Below, in pieces: positions 8,901-13,946 of a stretch of DNA of 33,104 bases. The DNA comes from JADHUC01 sp964617665. Its GTDB lineage: Bacteria; Planctomycetota; Planctomycetia; Pirellulales; Pirellulaceae. The notes beneath the pieces are model-generated. The model was given only the letters and a program-made list of their open reading frames with translations. It ran no database searches and was not told where the DNA came from. The stretch lies in the NCBI GenBank assembly GCA_964617665.1, contig CAZUAH010000095.1, positions 1 to 33,104 on the forward strand. The letters are read 5' to 3'. Position 1 is the first letter of the stretch; the number at the start of each line of letters is the position of its first letter. A program made the position numbers and the translations under genes.

Positions 8901-9561
8901 GCAGGAGTCCGATTACTCAGACTACCGCGATTCGCCTACACTTCGCTTGTCATTAATTGCGTCGATCTTGCAGGAAGCCTTCAATCCAAGCTTGGAATCT
9001 AGTTGGCCATCCTTTGGGCTATTTACGCTGGCTGGGCGAGTTGCGGACGCAACACTCGTGGCTCCTGGAGTGATTGCGCTTGATATCGAGACTGATGGTC
9101 GCACACTCCACTTCGCCGATCCGCAAGGCGAGAATCCAGCAAAGTTAGTCCTGCGGGGATACGACTTGACGTTTCCCATGACGGCCGTGCCGCTGGGCCA
9201 ATTGCGTCGGGAGTGCGGCGAGTGGCGAAGCGACCGCTGGTACCGACCGCTGGGCGTCGCGCCGTTCCTATTGCCCGCCCTGCGCGACGTGTGGCCAGCG
9301 CACGCCGAGTTCCTTCAAGAGTCGTTCAAAGTACCGCACATCTACTGCCTGCTTCCCCGCTTCGAACTCTGGTCCAAACGCTTCCGTGACTGGACCGACG
9401 CCGACTGGCGCGACCCGGAGAACCTCTCCGCCCTCTGGGACCTCTCCGGCCACCTCACCGGCACCCCCGGCCAAGTCCTCTGGGCCCGCGGCGCCCACGA
9501 CATCAACGTAATGCCGAGGATCGGCCTGCCCGCGCCGCAGTTTCTGAGTGAGAATTCTTAG
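5938..9561 (+). CDS. HD-domain phosphohydrolase fused to an Hsp90/HtpG-like GHKL ATPase
   Basis: The 1207-residue cytoplasmic protein has no signal peptide or membrane segment. Residues about 55-290 form an HD-type domain: H65 (HEERHFLNV), H100-D101 (YTHDLG), H230 (GISHGRG) and D276 (LLRLADVMDFD) supply the expected metal ligands. Residues about 410-610 form a Bergerat-fold ATPase most like HtpG: N-box RELLQNALDAL (E433, N437, D440), DNGVGM (D502, G504, G506), a QIGKS motif (518-522) and FGIGILSCF (549-557). A lysine-rich linker (about 616-640) follows, then about 560 residues I cannot assign. ATP-driven conformational change controlling nucleotide or phosphoester hydrolysis is the inferred mode. 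The EEP nuclease gene follows by 33 bases in one apparent operon. The middle of the gene (about 7570-9180) is much lower in GC than either end. The function is unknown; a defence role is inferred. Confidence 0.85.
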   Translation: MRLIRDYDQSLLWERLDKLSRSDAVDRVAVDHLKSSVRRIVDRASWISTQICRYMPQYTLHEERHFLNVLAIMEALVPGDLIHSLSPLECALPILAAYTHDLGMALSQEEHDLLLDESTEQGKHFASYRSRFDEEIRQIDRWRKRLDGAKEKDDDESKHEAVQAERRIASIEGHILSSYLRDTHTKDDQVRRLRRWLDAIKKETGDDNVFCYGVGGRDYQRELTLIGISHGRGAPWLRRQLIGDDPNAPQDRFFQPVATGESANLAFPGLLLRLADVMDFDASRAPRILFKHFGIENDQSVLEWNKHLSIVGWRLDVDPDGKQQPDLLYSAECKHPVHEKAIREFKTWIDAELSAVRIELDAQRRQLPAAAQTRYDLHLPSQTRLDIRSARDPLTDQPKYVYHDLQFRLDQDEIQQLLMGESLYGDPGLCIRELLQNALDALELRELRLKMKQKGEAREPVDGELIRPGWVREPDGREEELRVTLDWGTDEETGQQWLRVSDNGVGMTEEVIKNYFTQIGKSYYRSPEFNQERAAMKAAGEVVSPISIFGIGILSCFMIGDRVEVRTCTDRRVSLGHAPCDVTISGPGSLFWFKGGTLQQTGSEIKVFLKPRFQIEQKKNRKLRKKAKGKANSKGKNAKTGVTVIDPAEIVLSNVLWPCHPVVIRSGQCQTLRVDEHRPTEELRGLGGHGHADYIFSTWELPKNLVGRPSWGLWKWIDSLTGTRICFAFPMTDESDELPTVPIDFGRGQMRQDAWAAIVESKYAHQKCITINGMHVEESGEIAGRIGFDPGIGARVWIDLRGDVTPRLTADRRRAIRPIDAIDWSQRIRAVFNRAHRSLIVSLKAHGFEAYRNTLTSLRMPELTAAASKNHEPVPQFSLVSACKLVVNEADTPIQFELAYVRFMQSLGIGDRDPEGRNVIQPYGRLRNELSRVFDFKYPWTNYGRKEARERTLNFARRVCKSDDLDFELKEDTDFDDDPDGALSIHERQESDYSDYRDSPTLRLSLIASILQEAFNPSLESSWPSFGLFTLAGRVADATLVAPGVIALDIETDGRTLHFADPQGENPAKLVLRGYDLTFPMTAVPLGQLRRECGEWRSDRWYRPLGVAPFLLPALRDVWPAHAEFLQESFKVPHIYCLLPRFELWSKRFRDWTDADWRDPENLSALWDLSGHLTGTPGQVLWARGAHDINVMPRIGLPAPQFLSENS

Positions 9562-9594
9562 TTAGCACACACGAGAATCTGAAGGGAGATTGTC

Positions 9595-10614
9595 ATGCCC
9601 GAGGTTAAGGTCACAACATGGAACATTGAGCACATGCACGACTGGTTCGAGGATACGAAGTCGCACGTGGTGCAGAACTTTGACGGAATCGCAACGAAAG
9701 TCGGCAAGGTGATCAAGACGGTCAAGCCGCATATTCTGTGTATTCAGGAAGGCCCCAACAGAAAACACCAGATGCTGAACTTCATGGACGATTTTGTGGG
9801 CGGACAGTGGAAAGTCTTCCGCAGCGACTCGGGTGGGACACAGTGCATTTACATCGTCTGTCGAGATTTTCCCGGCCTTCAAAACGTGGAAGAGGTCGAC
9901 TTTATTGCCGACGCGTGGAAGTATCCCTTCATGCTGCACAGCGAAAAAACAGGCGTCTACAGCCATGTGAACCAGAAATTTACTCGCTTGCCGGTGGAGC
10001 TGATCTTTCATACCAACAAGGGTGCGTTTTCCGTCGCATCGTTGCACCTGAAATCCAAGATCAGCTTCGTGGCAAGCAACGCCAAGTCGTCGGATCCCAA
10101 GAAACGTACGCTTGGCATTGCCGAGGGCCTCGAACAACGGGCACGCATCTTGCAGGAAGCCAAACTGCTGCGCGACTACGTGCAGAATCATCCGTTCCAT
10201 TCCGACGTGCAAGGACGCACGATATTCGCTGGCGACCTGAACGATGGCCCGGGGCAAGGCTTTTTCGAGGAGCGATTTTTCGGGACCGATATCATGCGGC
10301 GGATTCGTGGGGATGTCGATCATTTGGATCGACTTCTTACGGACGTCGTTGATCGCGGTGCATTCGACAAACGATTTACGGCGGTCTTCTTTGACAAGCT
10401 TGACAAAAAACTGCGACGCCTTTTACTTGACCACATTCTTGTTCCCCCTCAGTTCTTGTCCGCGACCGGCCTGCGCGTTGATCCCAATAGTGCAAAGGTC
10501 GAGCACTCGGCCTATTTGAGCGTGAACGTGGGAGACTGGTCAAAGAAGACGAAACCCAAACGGAAAGACTATCCAAGCGACCATCGCCCCGCCTCGGTAC
10601 TTGTCCGATTCTGA
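9595..10614 (+). CDS. Endonuclease/exonuclease/phosphatase (EEP) family protein
   Basis: The 339-residue product carries the full EEP (DNase I / exonuclease III fold) set: TWNIEH (N10), IQEG (E52), SLHLKSK (H151), AGDLND (D214, N216), LLDHILV (D279, H280) and the terminal SDHRPASVLV (D329, H330). Known members cleave DNA, RNA, or phosphate esters using Mg2+. There is no signal peptide, which favours a cytoplasmic nuclease over an exported phosphodiesterase. GGGAG lies 6 bases before the ATG, and the gap from the HD-GHKL stop is only 33 bases, so the two are probably co-expressed and functionally linked. All catalytic residues are intact, so the enzyme is probably active. Substrate cannot be inferred; cyclic nucleotide or lipid-headgroup phosphodiesterase activity remains possible. 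Confidence 0.9.
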   Translation: MPEVKVTTWNIEHMHDWFEDTKSHVVQNFDGIATKVGKVIKTVKPHILCIQEGPNRKHQMLNFMDDFVGGQWKVFRSDSGGTQCIYIVCRDFPGLQNVEEVDFIADAWKYPFMLHSEKTGVYSHVNQKFTRLPVELIFHTNKGAFSVASLHLKSKISFVASNAKSSDPKKRTLGIAEGLEQRARILQEAKLLRDYVQNHPFHSDVQGRTIFAGDLNDGPGQGFFEERFFGTDIMRRIRGDVDHLDRLLTDVVDRGAFDKRFTAVFFDKLDKKLRRLLLDHILVPPQFLSATGLRVDPNSAKVEHSAYLSVNVGDWSKKTKPKRKDYPSDHRPASVLVRF

Positions 10615-10671
10615 ACGCGGATTAGCAGGGCTTCGCTGGCAGTAGGCTGACACTGCACCGTGTCATGTGAG

Positions 10672-10781
10672 CATGCGGATTTCCTCCAAGGGGAGTTTGG
10701 TGCCGACGCACACCTGTTGCTCGGCAGGGTGCCGTTTTTGAAGACCGCTTCGAACTCTGGTCCAAGCGTTTCACCGACTGC
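10672..10781 (+). pseudogene. Decayed duplicate of the HD-GHKL C-terminal end
   Basis: Two short stretches match the 3' end of the HD-GHKL gene. In one frame, from 10672, the bases read HADFLQ against HAEFLQ in the intact gene (around 9301). In another frame, from 10743, they read DRFELWSKRFTD against PRFELWSKRFRD (around 9355). At DNA level CGCTTCGAACTCTGGTCCAA is identical in both copies. The two blocks are 77 bases apart here and 60 in the intact gene, giving a 17-base expansion and a frameshift. It lies 57 bases downstream of the EEP gene. This is best read as the relic of a second, partly deleted copy. Confidence 0.7.
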
Positions 10782-10828
10782 ACCCGCAGTCCCCTCGACA
10801 ATTGTGGCCTAGATCGGCGGTAATACCC

Positions 10829-11371
10829 GAGAAAAAGCTGGCCGGGGACTTCCAAGATGCATGTCTACCGGCGATGGATGCCGATGGTGGAATCGCGGTG
10901 ACCGTCGGCGAGGAATTACGTGGGATCAGGTCTAAGACAGTTCGACCGTACGATGGGCCTCCGAGCCCGTCGATTCTTCCAAATCCTCCTGGGTCGACGG
11001 CCTCGGAGGGCCATCGTACGAATTTGAATACACGCTCTACGCAAGGCGGGGCGGTTCACGCCGGCCGCCGGCCTCTGCCTGTACTGGGACGATACGATGT
11101 GGTTGTCGTGGGCGGCGGCACATCGGGCGCTCCGGCGGGTATCGCGGCCGCCAAGAGCGGCGCTAAGACGCTGGTTGTCGAGTATCTGTACGAACTGGGC
11201 GGTGTGGGTACGGTCGGCCTGATCGGCGCGTAGTGGCGTGGCTTGCGGCGGGGATTCACCGCGTACGTTGACGAGCAGGTAAATTCGCGCGAAGGGCGGT
11301 GGAACGCCGTCGAAAAGGCCGATGAAGGGCAATTGGAATTGGCACGGACTTCCCTTTCCAAAAAATACTAG
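10829..11371 (+). pseudogene. Broken FAD-dependent oxidoreductase (N-terminal fragment)
   Basis: One reading frame carries a classic FAD-binding Rossmann start, YDVVVVGGGTSGAPAGIAAA then KTLVVEYLYELGG (11093-11214), and GTVGLIGA. It is cut by TAG at 11231-11233. Beyond that stop the same frame continues as WRGLRRGFTAYVDEQV and RWNAVEKADEG, the kind of sequence that follows this motif in intact planctomycete FAD oxidoreductases, until another stop at 11369-11371. The catalytic remainder is absent. Upstream, frame-consistent sequence (GGIAVTVGEELRGIRSK) suggests part of a preceding domain, interrupted by the inverted repeat at 10947-11020. No credible start codon or ribosome site was found. Confidence 0.75.
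10947..11020. repeat. Long imperfect inverted repeat inside the FAD oxidoreductase relic
   Basis: Arms of 27 bases (10947-10973 and 10994-11020) are complementary except at two positions, around a 20-base loop. Each arm begins or ends with CGTACGATGG / CCATCGTACG. Both mismatches are G opposite G or C opposite C positions, suggesting drift from a perfect palindrome. The translated frame across it (PSPSILPNPPGS) is low-complexity and unlike an oxidoreductase, so it looks inserted. No transposase or target duplication is visible. It may be a large REP/MITE-like element. Confidence 0.65.
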
Positions 11372-11433
11372 CTGCATCCCTGAGCAAACACAGCGGAAAG
11401 ACTATACTGCCGACGATTTTCTGCCAAGATCAA

Positions 11434-12621
11434 CTAGCTCCGACCGCCATCCGCACGTCGCCAGATTTCGATCCCGCTGAAGTTTGCGGCTCCACCGCTG
11501 GCGGTAATCGCGATCCGCCCATTGTTTACCTCAGAGATCCACGGTCCGATGCGGCGCCATTGGCCTGCCAAGCCGCTGTTGTAGTTCCGCTGGACGATGC
11601 GGTCGTTCAGGCGAATCGTGAGCGTTTCAGGATCGGTCTCTTCCCACACGTAAGCATAGACGGCGTAGGTCCCCTTTGGCACGTTGGCGACCGACAGGCT
11701 GGCGTTGCGGTCCCAGCGGAACGAGTGGATCATCTTCGCTCGAGCCGGATCCGTGGGCGGACGTAGCATGACATGCGGGCTGTTCAGCGGTCGGCCTTTG
11801 CACTCGAAATCGCGCGCATCGTCGCCGTCCCACCGGTTGCCGTCGATCTCGATCACCGACCCGTTGATGTTGATTCCGCGATAGAATTGCCACGGTTCGG
11901 TCTTGGCCGGTGGCCCTACGAGCTTCGTGATCGGCGTTATCAGGTCTTCTTCCACGCCGAAAACGCCCGGCGGCGGCTTGATCGGCTTGCCGCTGACCTT
12001 GAGGATCACACGGCGATAGGCCGTCAACGGCGGCTTGCCCTTGTCGGTGACTTCGAGGATTACGTGAATGGTCCGACCCGACGCGTTGGCGGGTGCAGTC
12101 AGCACGGCATCGGCCTTGTCCGCGTCTTGGATTGGCGCGTCGGCCCAGTAGCCGCCCGCTTCGCGGTACACCCACCATCGGTACGTGAGTCGGTCCTTGT
12201 GCGGATCGCCGTTGTGGCCGTCCTTGATCAAACCGAGTAGCTTTTCGCGCGATGGATAATCAGGCCGATGTTTGCGAAGATTCGGCAGCACCTTGCCGTA
12301 CGCATCGACCGCTTCGCGGATCAGTTCCGGTCGCGTCGTTTCGTAATGCCCATGGCCGAATCCGGTACACAGTCCTTCGACCTCAAAGTCGCAACAGTAC
12401 AGCAAGAACCGCACCATCGACTGCCGGTCGTCCGGATCGCCACCAATGTCGGTCATAGCAACCATACGCGGCTTCGTGCCGATCCCGTCGTCGACTGCCG
12501 ACACTGTGCCTGTGACTACGATAAAGGCCATAGCGAGAAGTGCGGCCAGCGGTACAATGACATCATGAGCCCTTTCGACGGCGTTCATGGCGAGATGTGG
12601 ATGGCAGGCGTCATGTTTCAT
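11434..12621 (-). CDS. DUF1593/Sde182-type exported protein with an apparent internal deletion
   Basis: The start ATG at 12619-12621 has GGGAAG eight bases upstream; the frame extends to 12657. A hydrophobic segment at about residues 20-40 serves as a signal peptide. Residues about 51-136 match the beginning of a DUF1593 (nucleoside-hydrolase-like) domain, with the metal-binding DIGGDPDD and TRPELIREAVDAYG. The protein then jumps to HKDRLTYRWWVYREAGGYW (141 on), which begins the C-terminal Ig-like Sde182 domain. Usual family members have roughly 150-200 more residues in between, holding the rest of the alpha/beta fold. Residues about 235-390 resemble a malectin-like carbohydrate-binding domain (GININGSVIEIDGNRW). 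The 395-residue product therefore keeps the binding parts but probably lacks a complete catalytic domain. Confidence 0.85.
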   Translation of the reverse strand: MKHDACHPHLAMNAVERAHDVIVPLAALLAMAFIVVTGTVSAVDDGIGTKPRMVAMTDIGGDPDDRQSMVRFLLYCCDFEVEGLCTGFGHGHYETTRPELIREAVDAYGKVLPNLRKHRPDYPSREKLLGLIKDGHNGDPHKDRLTYRWWVYREAGGYWADAPIQDADKADAVLTAPANASGRTIHVILEVTDKGKPPLTAYRRVILKVSGKPIKPPPGVFGVEEDLITPITKLVGPPAKTEPWQFYRGININGSVIEIDGNRWDGDDARDFECKGRPLNSPHVMLRPPTDPARAKMIHSFRWDRNASLSVANVPKGTYAVYAYVWEETDPETLTIRLNDRIVQRNYNSGLAGQWRRIGPWISEVNNGRIAITASGGAANFSGIEIWRRADGGRS

Positions 12622-12725
12622 CGCGAGATCTTCCCTATGGTGGAACTGTGGGGTCAAAGTAGGCTAACATGGTTTTCTGTCACGTTCACGGAAATCAACC
12701 GGCGGGAGCACGGAAAGACAGTCGA

Positions 12726-13892
12726 ATGAAAGCCACTTTGTGCATAGCGGTCGCATCCATTGCGTCGATTCTAACCTGTGTATCGCAGGTCTCGAGTGTC
12801 GGCGCTTCCCCGCCCACAGCGGCCTCGGAAGAAAACACCGAACTGGAAAAGGTTGTGCACAAAGTCGAACTCGCCGATCCGATGGCTCCTTCGGTGCCGC
12901 CTCGCGTGTATCCCGTCGTTCAAACCAAGGATCGGAACGGGTCTCCTGTTGGCTATGCCCTGCACATCACGACCGAGGTCTGCATCGACAAGAAATGCAG
13001 AATCGTGGAAGCAACCATTCACTGGAATGCGGTCGGTTACTTCGAGCGACTCGAGTATCCTCCGGGCAAACCGCTGACCAAGAAAGAACACGTTCCATTT
13101 GACCCAGATGACTACGCCAAGCTCGACCGGATCCTGGGAGACCAAAACTCCATTCTCGCCACGCACTCACTCGCCTTTCTGGCGAAACCGGTCGAAGACG
13201 AAGAAGGCATCGACGCGTGGTCAGGTGCTACCCCACTGACCGTTCAAGCGTCGGTGGTCAAAGATGCTGCGTTCACCACCTGGGTGATGTGGCATTGGAC
13301 GAATGGAGAGATCGTCCCGAAACTGCGCAGCCTGACCGAAAAGAGTTGTACTCCTCGCTATCTCAGGCATCTTCTGAGTTCTGATGACCGGAGGTGCATC
13401 GACTTCGCGCTGAAGCACATAACGGAGCACCATTCGTCTGACGAGCAATTCGTGGATGACTTCTTTCGCATCTTGGAGAACGGTGACAGGGAGCATGTTG
13501 TGCTTTCGCTCCGATTCTTGAGCGGTGCGATGAAAGAAAGGGAGAAGCTGCATGCTCGGCTTATCGACTCATGTTGCCGTATGAAAAGCATGTACAGCCC
13601 AATCGTCTTGGACTATTTCGCAGGCGAACGCGACCTGCGTCCGACAACATTGGACGGCCTCACGGCACACCTGGACCGGCTGCCGTATTTTCAGATCCAT
13701 CTGATTCTCAGACTACTGGAACAGAGGAAGTTTTTCTCCGATAAGACGGAGGCCGACATATCTCGACTTCTGGACGGGGACGACTTCTTCATCGCCCGAC
13801 GAGCGTCCGAGCATCTAATGAAGCAGGATCTGAGCAGCGAGACACAAAAGAAGGTCGACGAATTCCGCAAACGGAATCGCGACCGGCTTTGA
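12726..13892 (+). CDS. Exported protein with an FMN-binding-like motif
   Basis: The chosen ATG (12726) begins MKATLCIAVASIASILTCVS, a signal peptide; the frame runs upstream to 12669 without a better start, and the ribosome site is weak. The product has 388 residues. The region about 55-190 reads like a divergent FMN-binding domain: a central strand pair (GYALHITTEVCIDKKCRIVE) and the signature GIDAWSGATP (SGAT at 166-169), in which covalent FMN attachment occurs on the T of SGAT in NqrC/RnfG/NosR relatives. Residues about 215-385 are helical and HEAT-like (LRHLLSSDDRRCIDFALKHI and similar). It diverges from the DUF1593 gene across about 100 bases and converges on the WD40 gene. A redox role outside the membrane is an inference. 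Confidence 0.8.
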   Translation: MKATLCIAVASIASILTCVSQVSSVGASPPTAASEENTELEKVVHKVELADPMAPSVPPRVYPVVQTKDRNGSPVGYALHITTEVCIDKKCRIVEATIHWNAVGYFERLEYPPGKPLTKKEHVPFDPDDYAKLDRILGDQNSILATHSLAFLAKPVEDEEGIDAWSGATPLTVQASVVKDAAFTTWVMWHWTNGEIVPKLRSLTEKSCTPRYLRHLLSSDDRRCIDFALKHITEHHSSDEQFVDDFFRILENGDREHVVLSLRFLSGAMKEREKLHARLIDSCCRMKSMYSPIVLDYFAGERDLRPTTLDGLTAHLDRLPYFQIHLILRLLEQRKFFSDKTEADISRLLDGDDFFIARRASEHLMKQDLSSETQKKVDEFRKRNRDRL

Positions 13893-13946
13893 GGATTGAC
13901 GAAAAGTCGCTCAGCGAGATGGTTCGTGCCCGATACGACGTTCGGA

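Noticed and set aside
9562..10323. Open frame of 253 codons antisense to the EEP nuclease gene
   Set aside because: The sense strand holds every EEP catalytic motif; the antisense frame has no ribosome site or recognisable domain.
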